This document shows, in pieces, positions 1-8,013 of a stretch of DNA of 42,425 nt. Position 1 is the first letter of the stretch; each line of letters starts with the position of its first letter. The notes beneath the pieces were generated by a model, which was not told where the DNA came from, did not search any database, and worked only from the letters and a program-made list of their open reading frames with translations. The DNA is from Elusimicrobiota bacterium. Lineage in GTDB: Bacteria > Elusimicrobiota > Elusimicrobia > UBA1565 > UBA9628. The stretch spans positions 1-42,425 of the forward strand of contig JACQWX010000056.1 in assembly GCA_016209035.1 (NCBI GenBank), written 5' to 3'. A program made the position numbers and the translations under genes.

Positions 1-2
1 CA

Positions 3-647
3 TATGGCCAAGCCGAGTCAAGCGCAAACTGCAAGGGATTTGCGGCTTTCCAGAGGATTCCTTGCAGTTCAGGTGAGGATGAGAGGGAGCGCCGGAAGCG
101 TCACCGACGGAGGAAGGTCAAACTTCCCGAGCAGAAACTACCACAGGATTCCTCGCCGCCCGTCTATGAGATCACCGACAGCGGCCTCGTGCCGGTCGCT
201 CCGTCGAAGGCGGCGGAGCCCCCTCGTAGGCCCGTGTTCGGGAGCATCCTGATCCAGATCTCCCTTGTCGCCGCGCTCCTGGCGTACTTCTTGGACGGGA
301 AGGAGTGGTACGCGGCCGCGGAGCGCTACCTTGATGAGCGCGCCAGGGCCCGGATGCTCGAGCCGTACCGTGCCTGGGCCTCCAGGCATCCTCAGACCTA
401 CGAGGACGTGGCGGCGAGCGGCGCCGGCTTCATCGGGAAGGCCGTGAGCTGGGATTTCGCCGTGGACCTCTCATCGGGAGAGGCCTCCTATTACTGCGAG
501 GGGGACCTGATGAAGAAGGTCGCTTGGACCGCGGTGGACCCGAGGCTCCGCGAGAAGGCGGCAGGCGGGCTGCCGGTTCAAGCCCTCGCTCGCATCGAGG
601 GGACCCAGGGGGACCTGCCGTTCCTGACCGCGCTCGAGGTCCGCTAG
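3..647 (+). CDS. Partial protein with Cys pair, basic stretch and one membrane segment, function unknown
   Basis: The frame is open from the left edge to a TAG at 645-647, so the gene probably begins outside the window. A GTG at 189 could also serve as an internal start giving 152 aa. The upstream in-frame part reads like real protein: two cysteines about ten residues apart, then a run of Arg, Lys and His, then a Pro-rich linker. That resembles a small zinc-ribbon head, but this is inference. After the linker comes one hydrophobic segment (ILIQISLVAALLAYFL) and a soluble tail of about 110 residues with a single Cys. The arrangement suggests a single-pass membrane protein with an extracytoplasmic tail. 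I recognise no family. The exact start cannot be decided here. Confidence 0.5.
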   Translation, partial: YGQAESSANCKGFAAFQRIPCSSGEDERERRKRHRRRKVKLPEQKLPQDSSPPVYEITDSGLVPVAPSKAAEPPRRPVFGSILIQISLVAALLAYFLDGKEWYAAAERYLDERARARMLEPYRAWASRHPQTYEDVAASGAGFIGKAVSWDFAVDLSSGEASYYCEGDLMKKVAWTAVDPRLREKAAGGLPVQALARIEGTQGDLPFLTALEVR

Positions 648-708
648 CGCCGGCCGCAGCGCTACGCCTCCTGGAGCGGGGCTGGGCCATTTCCACGGCC
701 TAAAAAAG

Positions 709-714
709 TATAAT
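709..714 (+). promoter_or_regulatory. TATAAT -10 box 9 nt before the protease start
   Basis: A perfect TATAAT ends nine bases before the ATG at 724 and follows a short A-run. Transcription would begin about three bases before the start codon, so the mRNA would be nearly leaderless. No purine-rich ribosome site lies between box and ATG, and no good -35 is visible. Confidence 0.55.
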
Positions 715-723
715 GGTATCGCC

Positions 724-1173
724 ATGGGGGAAATCAGAGTCAAGGTGCGCCTGGACAACGCGACTGATGTTCGCATTAGGGACAGGGGAAAGGCGGGCAA
801 ACAAAAGATCAGGACCGCGGAAGTCGAGGCTGTCGTCGACACTGGGGCGGTCATGATTCTATTGCCCCAAGATCTGGTCGAGGCGCTGGGCCTGGTCAAG
901 ACCGACAGGGCAATCGTCACTCTAGCGAACGAGCAAAAAATCGAGATGGATCAGGCTGGAGACATCCTTCTGACGGTATGTGGACGGACCATGACGACGG
1001 ACTGCTTGATCGGTCCGTTGGGTTGCGAACCCCTGATTGGGCAATTGGTTTTGGAACGGCTTGACTTGCTCCCTGATCCCCTCAAACACGCTCTCACTCC
1101 AAGGCCGGAGTCCCCCTATCTGCCCACCCTGAAGTTGAAGGGTTTTGGGATGGGCGCCCCGGACCCGTCCTAG
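724..1173 (+). CDS. Retropepsin-like (clan AA) aspartic protease
   Basis: A 149-aa protein with the active-site signature VVDTGA (Asp39-Thr40-Gly41-Ala42) embedded in a hydrophobic strand and followed by LLPQDLVEALGL. A second conserved region (CLIGPLGCEPLIGQLVLERLDLLPDP) matches the C-terminal half of bacterial single-domain aspartyl proteases. Family members are expected to dimerise so that each subunit gives one catalytic Asp; that is family knowledge, not visible here. There is no signal peptide, so it should act in the cytoplasm. The residue after DTGA is Val rather than the common Thr or Ser. The gene stands alone between a membrane protein and a 350-bp gap, with its own -10 box. Such stand-alone retropepsins in bacteria are often found beside toxin-antitoxin or mobile genes, and the true substrate is unknown. 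Confidence 0.72.
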   Translation: MGEIRVKVRLDNATDVRIRDRGKAGKQKIRTAEVEAVVDTGAVMILLPQDLVEALGLVKTDRAIVTLANEQKIEMDQAGDILLTVCGRTMTTDCLIGPLGCEPLIGQLVLERLDLLPDPLKHALTPRPESPYLPTLKLKGFGMGAPDPS

Positions 1174-1263
1174 GCGACCTTCGTCACGGATCGCCGCACG
1201 ACCTATTGACCCCGCCCCGACATCGTTTTTCTCGGAGCGTTGGACCCCGCTGTTCATTAAGGT

Positions 1264-1269
1264 TATACT
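1264..1269 (+). promoter_or_regulatory. TATACT -10 box 6 nt before a small GTG ORF
   Basis: TATACT followed by GGCCTC and then GTG at 1276. This has the same box, spacing and pyrimidine-rich spacer style as the starts of topA and the gene at 28957, so it looks like a genuine leaderless start signal. Confidence 0.45.
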
Positions 1270-1275
1270 GGCCTC

Positions 1276-1407
1276 GTGAGCGAAGAGCCGGGCCCGCCAG
1301 TCTATGCCCGGAGATCGGGCTCGGTCAAGGAACGGAACTTCACCTCGCTGACGATCACTCCATTGACGAATCCGCCTCCCGTCATGGGAAGAGAGCATGG
1401 CCCATAA
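1276..1407 (+). CDS. Small ORF, 43 aa, possible short or truncated gene
   Basis: A GTG-initiated frame of 43 codons ends at TAA 1405-1407. It would encode a Pro-rich polar peptide starting MSEEPGPPVYARR, with no membrane segment and no recognised domain. The only positive evidence is the TATACT box six bases upstream, laid out as at other likely leaderless starts in this window. The stop is followed within two bases by an AT-rich perfect palindrome, which would be an apt terminator or a junction scar. It may be a true small protein or the surviving N-terminus of a longer gene cut off at the palindrome. The rest of the 1174-1521 gap shows nothing else I can support. Confidence 0.3.
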   Translation: MSEEPGPPVYARRSGSVKERNFTSLTITPLTNPPPVMGREHGP

Positions 1408-1408
1408 C

Positions 1409-1429
1409 ATTATCCTTGTCAAGGATAAT
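1409..1429. repeat. Perfect 9-bp palindrome with 3-nt loop
   Basis: ATTATCCTT and AAGGATAAT flank a GTC loop. The element is AT-rich in a GC-rich setting and directly follows the small ORF stop. It could be an intrinsic terminator-like hairpin or a protein-binding site; no T-tract follows on the plus strand. Confidence 0.5.
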
Positions 1430-1521
1430 CCTCTCCACGGATAACAAAGCTAAAGCAGACCGTCGGAGAGGTCAGGCCGGAGGAGGGCCTTCCCGGCGGG
1501 GGGACCGACGGAACGTAAGGG

Positions 1522-2922
1522 TCAGAAGGCGGCGTTGCCCGGGGTCCTCGGGAACGGGATGACGTCCCGGATGTTGGCCATGCCGGTCAGGTATTGAATG
1601 GTGCGCTCGAGGCCCAGGCCGAAGCCCGCGTGCGGCACCGTGCCGTAGCGCCGCAGGTCCCGGTACCAGCCGTAGGCGGCCTTGTCGAGCTTCATCTCCG
1701 AAAGCCGGCGGTCGAGGACATCGAGCCTCTCCTCGCGCTGGGAGCCGCCGATGATCTCGCCGATGCCGGGCACGAGCACGTCCATGGCGGCCACGGTGCG
1801 GCCGTCGTCGTTCATGCGCATGTAGAAGGCCTTGATAGCCTTGGGGTAGTCCATGACCACCACCGGCCGCTTGACGAGCTCCTCGGTGAGGTAGCGCTCG
1901 TGCTCGGTCTGCAGGTCGATGCCCCATGAGACGGGGTACTGGAAGGCCTTGCCGGATCTCTCCAGCGCCTTGATCGCGTCGTCGTAGCTCATGCGCTCGA
2001 AGCTGGCCTTGAGGAAGCTTTCGATGCGATGGACGCACCCCTTGTCCACGCGCTCGGCGAAGAACTTCATGTCGTCGGGCCGTTCCTTGAGCACGGCCTC
2101 GAAGACGTACTTGAGGAATTCCTCGGCCAGGGAGGCGTCGGCCGAGAGGTCCGCGAAGGCGATCTCCGGCTCGATCATCCAGAACTCGGCGAGGTGGCGC
2201 GGCGTGGTCGAGTACTCGGCGCGGAAGGTCGGGCCGAAGGTGTAGACCTTGGCGAGGGCCAGGCAGTAGGTCTCCACGTTGAGCTGCCCCGACACGGTGA
2301 GGAACGAGGACCTGCCGAAGAAGTCCTTGGAGTCGTCCACCTCCCCCTCGGCCGTGCGCGGAAGGTTGGCCAGGTCCAAGGTCGAGACCCGGAACATGGC
2401 GCCCGCGCCCTCGCAGTCCGCGGCCGTGATGATGGGAGTGTGGACCCAGTAGAACCCGCGCTCGTGGTAGAAGCGGTGGATGGCCATGCACAGGCAGTGC
2501 CTCACGCGCGCGACCGCGCCGAAGGTGTTGGTGCGGACCCGCAGGTGCGCGACCTCTCTCAAGTACTCGAAGGTGTGCTTCTTGGGGGAGATGGGGTAGG
2601 TCTCGGGGTCCTCGACCCAGCCCACGACCTCGATCTTCTCCGCGAAGAGCTCGACCGCCTGCCCGGCGGCCGGGGACTTGGCCAGCGACCCTTGCGCGCG
2701 GATGGCGCAGCCGGCCGTGAGCTTCATGACGTCGCAGGAGTAGTTGGCGAGGCCCTTGGGGGCCACGACCTGGATGGCGTCGAAGCAGGAGCCGTCGTGC
2801 AGGTGGACGAAGGAGACCCCGGCCTTGGAGTCCCGGCGGGAGCGGACCCAGCCTTGGACCGCGACCTTCTCCCCGAGGGGGGCCTTGCCGGACAGGGCAT
2901 CGACGACGGAAACGATATCCAT
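1522..2922 (-). CDS. asnS: Asparaginyl-tRNA synthetase
   Basis: This cytoplasmic class IIb synthetase attaches Asn to tRNA-Asn using ATP. The N-terminal OB-fold anticodon-binding domain (about residues 1-105, with [11 protein letters not shown] and [11 protein letters not shown]) is followed by the catalytic core. Class II motif 2 is seen as [10 protein letters not shown] and motif 3 as [16 protein letters not shown], ending in the usual [11 protein letters not shown] close to the C-terminus. The length of 466 aa is the same as the Escherichia coli enzyme. The ATG at 2922 is preceded by TAGACT eight bases upstream and no clear Shine-Dalgarno, so a near-leaderless message is likely. It is monocistronic: the next minus-strand gene upstream ends at 2973. 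A dedicated AsnRS means Asn-tRNA need not be made solely by the amidotransferase route. Confidence 0.97.
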   Translation of the reverse strand: MDIVSVVDALSGKAPLGEKVAVQGWVRSRRDSKAGVSFVHLHDGSCFDAIQVVAPKGLANYSCDVMKLTAGCAIRAQGSLAKSPAAGQAVELFAEKIEVVGWVEDPETYPISPKKHTFEYLREVAHLRVRTNTFGAVARVRHCLCMAIHRFYHERGFYWVHTPIITAADCEGAGAMFRVSTLDLANLPRTAEGEVDDSKDFFGRSSFLTVSGQLNVETYCLALAKVYTFGPTFRAEYSTTPRHLAEFWMIEPEIAFADLSADASLAEEFLKYVFEAVLKERPDDMKFFAERVDKGCVHRIESFLKASFERMSYDDAIKALERSGKAFQYPVSWGIDLQTEHERYLTEELVKRPVVVMDYPKAIKAFYMRMNDDGRTVAAMDVLVPGIGEIIGGSQREERLDVLDRRLSEMKLDKAAYGWYRDLRRYGTVPHAGFGLGLERTIQYLTGMANIRDVIPFPRTPGNAAF

Positions 2923-2930
2923 GGGACGAG

Positions 2931-2936
2931 AGTCTA
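2931..2936 (-). promoter_or_regulatory. TAGACT -10 box of asnS
   Basis: On the minus strand TAGACT lies eight bases before the asnS ATG, matching the box-to-start spacing of other genes in the window. It is the same hexamer used by the response-regulator promoter at 24916. Confidence 0.4.
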
Positions 2937-2972
2937 CAATTTTCGCGGGGAGAAGAAACTAGGGCCCGCCGG

Positions 2973-4421
2973 TCAGAGCTTCGACTCGACGCTTTCCGCC
3001 AGGTCGCGGATGTCGCGGGGGAGCTTGAGCTCCCTTCGGATGGTCCTGCAGGCGGACCGCAATGCCCGCTGTTCCCCGAGCATGAGGGCATCGTCGAGCT
3101 GCGCGGCGGAAAAGGAGTCCAGGTACTCCAGCTTGTCTTCCAGGCGTCGGCGCTCGGAGAGCGAGAGGGAATCGGCCTTCTCCGCCAGGGACACGACGGT
3201 CTTCGCCGCCCGTTCGATGTCCCAAGAGTCGGGTCGGCCCGCGGCGGCCGGCGCAGGCAGCGGGCTTCCCGGCTGCTGGGCCTTGGCGACGTAGTCGAGG
3301 ACGTAGGTGTAGTCGCGGCCGGTCCGAATGACCTCTGAGCCGATGACCGTGAGGCCCGCGCTGTTGAAGGCCGCGGTCTTCTCCTGCATGGCGGTCTCGG
3401 CTTCGCTCTCGAAGGAGAAGGTCTCGGCCGCCTGGTAGGTCTTGACGACCGCGGAGGGATAGACGGCGCCGCCCTGGTAGATGTTGCGCACCAGGTAGTC
3501 GACGCTGTAGGAGTAGTCCCGGTTGACCTTGCGGCTGAACCCCTGGACCGCGGCCAGCCCGGCCTGGCTGAACACGGGCAGCTTCTCCCTGGCGGCTTTG
3601 ACGGCTTCGTCTTCGAAGGAGAAAGTCTCGCGGCTGTCGTAGCGGCCGGAGGAATACAGGGGCCGCGGCCCGTACTTGTTGGTCCTGACCACGTATTCGA
3701 GTTCCACCGAGTAGTCTCGGTCCGGCCTCCTGACCGCCTTCCCTCTCAGGACCGGCACGCCCGCCTGGCTGAACTGGCTCGAGAAGCCCGCCACCGCGGC
3801 CTCGGCCTCGCTCTCGAAGTCGAACTTGCCGCCCGCGTACTTCTCGAACCGCACCTCGTACTGCTGGGTGGGCCGCAGCGCGTTGGGCACGAGGAAGTCC
3901 ACCGCGAAGGAGTGGTCCCTGCCGGCGTCGAAGAGGTAGGAGTTGAGGACAGGGAGGCCCGCGTTCCTGAGATTCGCCGCGGCCGAGCCCATGGCCTCCT
4001 CGGCGTCGCTCTCACGCCAGTAGGCGGCCGGGCTTCTGTAGGTCTGCAGGAGCGCGGCCGGAGGCATCTGCGTCCCGTGCGCCACGGTCGGGACATAGTC
4101 GATGGCGAAGGTCCAGCGGCGGTTGGGCTTCTGGAAGGCCCTGCCTCCCAGGACCGTGACTCCGGCGTTGCGCAGGGCCGCGAGCCGCTCATCGAGAGCG
4201 GGCTTGGCGTCGCTCTCGAAGGTGAATTCCTCGTCCGTCGCGTAGGTCGCGATGTCGATGGGCTGGGGCGGTTGGGGCGCGGGCCTTTCGTAGCCGGGAG
4301 GAGCGTTGATCTCCAATTGCCCGAGGGCTTGCGAGCGCAGGTTCTCCAGGCTCGGCATGCGCGCAAGAGCCGGGAGAGCGAGCGCCAGGATCGGGATAGC
4401 CGCGAACAAGGACTTGGTCAT
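2973..4421 (-). CDS. Secreted protein with five tandem ~68-residue repeats
   Basis: A 482-aa protein with a typical Sec signal peptide (MTKSLFAAIPILALALPALA) and probable cleavage near residue 20. Five degenerate repeats start near residues 62, 130, 196, 263 and 332. Each has an aromatic-x-F-E-S/D-(D/E)-A-E-x-A opening, a central AG(V/L)-x-V(L/I) turn, and a closing (R/N)-R-D-Y/H-(S/T)-x-x-(V/L)-(D/E)-(Y/F)-(L/V)-V strand. The pattern predicts an alpha/beta unit with a hairpin, perhaps packing side by side. A charged helical domain (about 395-482, rich in LSLSERRRLEDKL-like heptads) ends the protein. A good Shine-Dalgarno (AGGGAGG) precedes the ATG. I do not recognise the family; a periplasmic or outer-surface binding role is a guess. 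Confidence 0.85.
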   Translation of the reverse strand: MTKSLFAAIPILALALPALARMPSLENLRSQALGQLEINAPPGYERPAPQPPQPIDIATYATDEEFTFESDAKPALDERLAALRNAGVTVLGGRAFQKPNRRWTFAIDYVPTVAHGTQMPPAALLQTYRSPAAYWRESDAEEAMGSAAANLRNAGLPVLNSYLFDAGRDHSFAVDFLVPNALRPTQQYEVRFEKYAGGKFDFESEAEAAVAGFSSQFSQAGVPVLRGKAVRRPDRDYSVELEYVVRTNKYGPRPLYSSGRYDSRETFSFEDEAVKAAREKLPVFSQAGLAAVQGFSRKVNRDYSYSVDYLVRNIYQGGAVYPSAVVKTYQAAETFSFESEAETAMQEKTAAFNSAGLTVIGSEVIRTGRDYTYVLDYVAKAQQPGSPLPAPAAAGRPDSWDIERAAKTVVSLAEKADSLSLSERRRLEDKLEYLDSFSAAQLDDALMLGEQRALRSACRTIRRELKLPRDIRDLAESVESKL

Positions 4422-4449
4422 GGAGACCTCCCTGAGATTCCGCCCATAG

Positions 4450-4455
4450 ATTGTA
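4450..4455 (-). promoter_or_regulatory. TACAAT -10 box of the five-repeat secreted protein
   Basis: TACAAT on the minus strand lies 28 bases before the ATG at 4421. The resulting short leader carries the AGGGAGG ribosome site, so this gene, unlike several neighbours, has a conventional leader. No consensus -35 is evident. Confidence 0.4.
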
Positions 4456-4566
4456 TCACAACTTCGGACCCAGGGAACATCCTGGGACTGGTCCTAGGCG
4501 GGGATAGGGCCAATTCCAGCGGTTTTTCAGGCTCTTCGGCCCATACGGCATCAAGGCGGGTTGCGG

Positions 4567-4572
4567 TATCAT
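4567..4572 (+). promoter_or_regulatory. TATCAT -10 box before the M48 protease
   Basis: TATCAT ends 12 bases before the ATG at 4585. The implied leader is only a few bases and has no Shine-Dalgarno. This placement also argues against a start upstream of 4585, because an earlier TTG at 4561 would lie before the box. Confidence 0.4.
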
Positions 4573-4584
4573 GGGCATAGCCCT

Positions 4585-6912
4585 ATGAAACATCATCCCT
4601 TTACCCGTTGTCTAGCCGCTTTCCTGGCGGCCGCCATCATCCTCGAATGCCCCGGTCCAGAGGCTTTTGCAGCAGGGTTCCAGGCCGTGCGTCCCGTGCC
4701 TGCGGGACGCTTGGACGCTCCTTTGGGCGGCATCGGATCCATGCAGGCTTCGCCGACCTACGGTCCGGCGGGCGCATCCTCGGTGCGGTTCGAAGGCCCT
4801 GCCCTGCCGAGCCTGCCCGGCGTTGGAACTCCCGATGTCGATATCCAGGGGGTTTCGGCGGCCTTGCCCTCAGTCGCGGCGCCCGGCTCCAGGGCGGAGC
4901 CCGGCTCCGCGGAGGCCCCTGCCGCCGAGTCCCAGCCGGCGCCGCAGCGGTCCTGGTTCGGCCTGTTCCGGCGCTCGGGCCACGAGGCGAAGAGGTTGAA
5001 GGCGGAGGCTCAGGCCGAGAAGGAACGCGAGGAGCGCGCGAAGGAGTCCAAGCTCATCGACCGCGTGCTCGACATCTCCATCAAGCTCGAGAAGGCCGAG
5101 AACGACGGCAACATCAATGAGGAGGAGCTCAGGAAGACCGCGGACCAGGTCTGGGGCTTGGATTCAGGCTCCGCTGCCCTCGACCCGGTGGAGACCTCGC
5201 AGCCTCTTCCCGGCGGCAAGACGCAGGTGTTCTCAAGGGGGCCTATGTCTCGTCCCAACGAGCGGGGTCCTCCGGCAGCTTCGGCCAAGCCAGCCAAGCC
5301 CTCCGTCGTGGGCCAGGCTGTGGCCAAAGCCGTCCAAGGCATCGCTCAAGCCGTGTCCGCCGTCCGCCGGTTCCTCTCCGCAGCGCTCTCTCCCGTCGCC
5401 AGCCTCTGGTCGTCGCTGCCGTCCGGATTCCGGGTGGGGTTAGCGACCGCTCTCACGGTAGGGGCTGACTACTCGGCCAGGCTCCTGATGCCGGCTCTCT
5501 TCGGGTTCGTCCCGGCCGCCGGCCTGTGGGTCACCGTGGGCCTGGGCGGCGTGGTCATCCCGGCCCTGGCTCTGACGCGCCGCAGCCTGGTCAAGCGGAA
5601 CGACCCGGCATTGGCGCCGCTGGTCCGCTACGCGGACCTGCTCTTGGGCGCGCTTCTCGGCGCCGCGGCAGTCACCGCGGTGGGCGTGTTCGGCTCGGAC
5701 CTGGGAGCGTCTCTCCTGGCTGCCGCGCAGAAGGGCCCCGGGTTCCTGAGCCTGGCGCCGCTCTTGGGCGTGTTCGGGTTCATGGCCAGCCTGCCGGTGC
5801 TCTACGGCACGGGGCACGTGGCGTGGGGCCTCAGGAACAAGACGAAGACGAATCCTGACCTGCCTCTTCCGTTCCTTTACAAGCTGATGCTTTTCAGCGC
5901 GGTCCTGACCCCCATCCAGCTGTTCGTGGCTCTCTCGGGCGGCCTGCCGGGCCTGCTCGGCGGCTTGATCGTGTACCTGGCCATCATCGCCTACTTCCGC
6001 AGCCAGGCGAAGCTGGCTCGGATGACCGCTCAAGACGCGGAGTCCAAGCCCGCGTCCGTGGATGAGAAGACATGGCGTCTCGACCTCGTGCCCGGCCCGG
6101 CCACCACCCCGGCCGAGCAGCTCAAGCGCTCGCGCATCCAGGCGGCCCTGTGGGGCGCGGCCATCATCGTGGGCTCGCTGGCCTTAGTGGCCCTGCACCA
6201 GCTCTCCGTCCCGGCGGCGTTGCTCCTGGCCGGCCCCAAGCTCCTTGCGTCCCTCAAGTTCCTGATCCCCTTCGCCTTGCTCGGCGGCTTCCTGGCCGTT
6301 TTGTTCATGCGCGCAAGACGCGTCAAGACAGGCCCCTATGTGGACACCGTGCGCGAGCTCGCCTCCAAGGCGGGCCTACCCATGCCGCGGGTCCACGCCG
6401 GCAAGACCACGGGCCAGCCAAACGCCTTCGCGGCCGGCGCGTTCTACCGCCTGGCCGTCGTGGCCGTGGTCGGGTACATCACGCGGCTCATGACCGTGCG
6501 CGAGATGCGCGCCGTCCTGGGCCATGAGCTCAGCCACGTGAAGTACCGGCACATGCTGAGCTTCTTCCTGGCCATCCCCTTCGTCCAACTCCTGAGCCTG
6601 GGCGCCGCCACCATCCTGCAGATGGCCCTCGTCTACTGGGCGCCCATCCTGTGGGTCCTGGCGGTCCTGGGCCTGACCCGGGCCAACGAGCGCATGGCGG
6701 ACGCAGGAGGGGCCAAGGTGACGGGCGATCCTCGGGGTCTGGCCACCGGCCTTCGCAAGCTCGCCTTGGTCGGCATGGTCTCGGACAAGATGCCCCACCG
6801 CGAGGGGAGCTGGCTCTACCGGCTGTTCCTCTCGCACCCGGACCCTCTCGAGCGCGTGCAGACCCTGGGCCGGATGCTCAAGACGGAGGAGGAAGCCAAG
6901 CCCGTCGAGTAG
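4585..6912 (+). CDS. M48-family (HtpX-like) membrane metalloprotease with Ala/Pro-rich leader
   Basis: A 775-aa protein. The ATG at 4585 gives a clean signal peptide ending in PEAFAAG, so it is preferred over an in-frame TTG at 4561. Residues 25-120 are Ala/Pro/Gly-rich low complexity, and 130-185 are a charged, coiled-coil-like segment. From about 270 on come several membrane helices. The zinc motif HELSH (His647-His651) sits in VLGHELSHVKYRH, and the third ligand is Glu702 in ANERMADAGG. The terminal SHPDPLERV matches the HtpX/Ste24 ending. M48 enzymes cleave misfolded membrane proteins or process peptides at the membrane. HtpX is usually under 300 aa, so most of this protein is an unusual N-terminal extension. 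It stands alone on the plus strand. Confidence 0.88.
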   Translation: MKHHPFTRCLAAFLAAAIILECPGPEAFAAGFQAVRPVPAGRLDAPLGGIGSMQASPTYGPAGASSVRFEGPALPSLPGVGTPDVDIQGVSAALPSVAAPGSRAEPGSAEAPAAESQPAPQRSWFGLFRRSGHEAKRLKAEAQAEKEREERAKESKLIDRVLDISIKLEKAENDGNINEEELRKTADQVWGLDSGSAALDPVETSQPLPGGKTQVFSRGPMSRPNERGPPAASAKPAKPSVVGQAVAKAVQGIAQAVSAVRRFLSAALSPVASLWSSLPSGFRVGLATALTVGADYSARLLMPALFGFVPAAGLWVTVGLGGVVIPALALTRRSLVKRNDPALAPLVRYADLLLGALLGAAAVTAVGVFGSDLGASLLAAAQKGPGFLSLAPLLGVFGFMASLPVLYGTGHVAWGLRNKTKTNPDLPLPFLYKLMLFSAVLTPIQLFVALSGGLPGLLGGLIVYLAIIAYFRSQAKLARMTAQDAESKPASVDEKTWRLDLVPGPATTPAEQLKRSRIQAALWGAAIIVGSLALVALHQLSVPAALLLAGPKLLASLKFLIPFALLGGFLAVLFMRARRVKTGPYVDTVRELASKAGLPMPRVHAGKTTGQPNAFAAGAFYRLAVVAVVGYITRLMTVREMRAVLGHELSHVKYRHMLSFFLAIPFVQLLSLGAATILQMALVYWAPILWVLAVLGLTRANERMADAGGAKVTGDPRGLATGLRKLALVGMVSDKMPHREGSWLYRLFLSHPDPLERVQTLGRMLKTEEEAKPVE

Positions 6913-6921
6913 ACGGCCGCT

Positions 6922-7545
6922 CTAAGACAGGCGCAGCAGCTTGGCCAGGCCGAGGCCCGCGAACCAAAGGCCGGAGAGTCCGCACGCGATGGCCGCGGCC
7001 GCCCTGAGGCGTTCCACGGACTTGAGCGGCGCGGCCAGCAGGACCGGCAGGACATAGACCGTGGTGCCCGCGAAGAACGCCGTGAAGTAGGCGACGCATC
7101 CGGCCACGCTCCCGATGGTCGCCAGGCGCACGAGACCGGCCATGAACGGAGGGCAGAGGTTGATCCCGACCAGGAAGCCCATGAGGAGGGGGATGTTCCG
7201 GACCGCCGGCGAGGCGGAGGCTCGGGCGCAGGCATCCAGGCGCGGGGCGCCGCGCATGAAGGCGTAGCCGAGCAGGACCAGGCCGCAGACGAGGAGCGCC
7301 GGGCCCGTGACCCAGCCCGGCATCGCCGTCAGCCTCGCTCCCGCCAGCCCCACGACCACGGCTAAGAGAAGATAGGCGGCGAGCCGGCCCAGCAGGAACT
7401 GCCCCACCACCATCAAGTCCCGCCTGAATCGGGGCTCCTCAGCCAGCAGGTAGGGGACCAGCACCGGGGCGCAGGCCCCGAGGCAGTAGAGGCCTGTGGA
7501 AAGGCCGAGGCCGAGGCCTTCGGCGATCAGTCCGGTCAGGGCCAT
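6922..7545 (-). CDS. CcdA/DsbD-like (TauE/SafE-type) multi-span membrane protein
   Basis: A 207-aa hydrophobic protein with about six membrane helices. The ATG at 7545 is chosen because the upstream in-frame extension is Pro/Arg-rich and overlaps the previous gene. Two Cys-bearing helix motifs, YCLGACAPVLVPYL near the N-terminus and INLCPPFMAGL mid-protein, recall the paired cysteines that move electrons in CcdA/DsbD. The family name sulfite exporter TauE/SafE is often attached to such proteins. It is the last gene of a minus-strand operon, eight bases after the preceding stop. With a polyferredoxin at the head of the operon, a role in carrying reducing power to extracytoplasmic thiols is plausible but inferred. 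Confidence 0.72.
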   Translation of the reverse strand: MALTGLIAEGLGLGLSTGLYCLGACAPVLVPYLLAEEPRFRRDLMVVGQFLLGRLAAYLLLAVVVGLAGARLTAMPGWVTGPALLVCGLVLLGYAFMRGAPRLDACARASASPAVRNIPLLMGFLVGINLCPPFMAGLVRLATIGSVAGCVAYFTAFFAGTTVYVLPVLLAAPLKSVERLRAAAAIACGLSGLWFAGLGLAKLLRLS

Positions 7546-7553
7546 CCGCGGCC

Positions 7554-8006
7554 CTATGGCCCCCTGGGCCCGCGCTCGAGGGTGGTGCGCAGGTCGAGGT
7601 GCCACTGGCCGTCCATCTTTTTCCAATAGAGCACGGCCTCGGGCCTGCGGTCCTCCTTAGTGTTGAGCACGTGCACGCCGGAGACGGTCTTGACCCTGGC
7701 GCGCTGGCCGGTCGAGTCGATCTCGACGAAGTCCACGTTGATGTCCTGGATGTCGAGGTTCTCGGGCGGGATCTTGAAGAAGTCCTCGAGCTGGCGGGGG
7801 ATCTCGGGATGGGACTTGAGCTCGTCCGGGTGGTGGAAGGCCGCGGCCTCGGCGAAGTTCTTGAACTTGAGGCACTCCAGGAACCGCAGGGACTTCCGGC
7901 GCAGGACGGACTTGTCCCCGCCAAGGCCAGGCACTCGTCCCTGAAGGAGGATAAAGGCCGCGGTCCCCGCGGCCAGGACGACGACGATGGCGAAGAGCTT
8001 CTTCAT
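7554..8006 (-). CDS. Small membrane-anchored extracytoplasmic protein, function unknown
   Basis: A 150-aa protein from the ATG at 8006, beginning MKKLFAIVVVLAAGTAAFILL, a signal peptide or uncleaved anchor. The remaining 125 residues are soluble and contain LECLKFKNFAEAAAFHHPDEL and a beta-rich C-terminus (VLYWKKMDGQWHLDLRT). This looks like the small NTF2/DUF4878-like secreted folds, though I cannot assign it firmly. It sits eight bases after the ABC permease stop and just before the CcdA-like gene, so it is probably co-transcribed. It may be an accessory or substrate-binding part of the exporter; no cysteines or metal motifs beyond the HH pair stand out. Confidence 0.7.
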   Translation of the reverse strand: MKKLFAIVVVLAAGTAAFILLQGRVPGLGGDKSVLRRKSLRFLECLKFKNFAEAAAFHHPDELKSHPEIPRQLEDFFKIPPENLDIQDINVDFVEIDSTGQRARVKTVSGVHVLNTKEDRRPEAVLYWKKMDGQWHLDLRTTLERGPRGP

Positions 8007-8013
8007 GGTTCTC

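Noticed and set aside
922-1422. Minus-strand frame opposite the retropepsin gene
   Set aside because: No domain or start signal; the plus-strand protease has a clear motif and promoter.
1472-3091. Second minus-strand frame covering asnS
   Set aside because: Its composition is Arg/Pro/Gly-rich, as expected from an out-of-frame reading of a GC-rich gene.
2029-3294. Long plus-strand reading frame of about 420 codons opposite asnS
   Set aside because: It is the antisense shadow of asnS and its neighbour: Gly/Val/Glu/Arg-rich composition with no fold pattern, no start signal, and asnS is certain.
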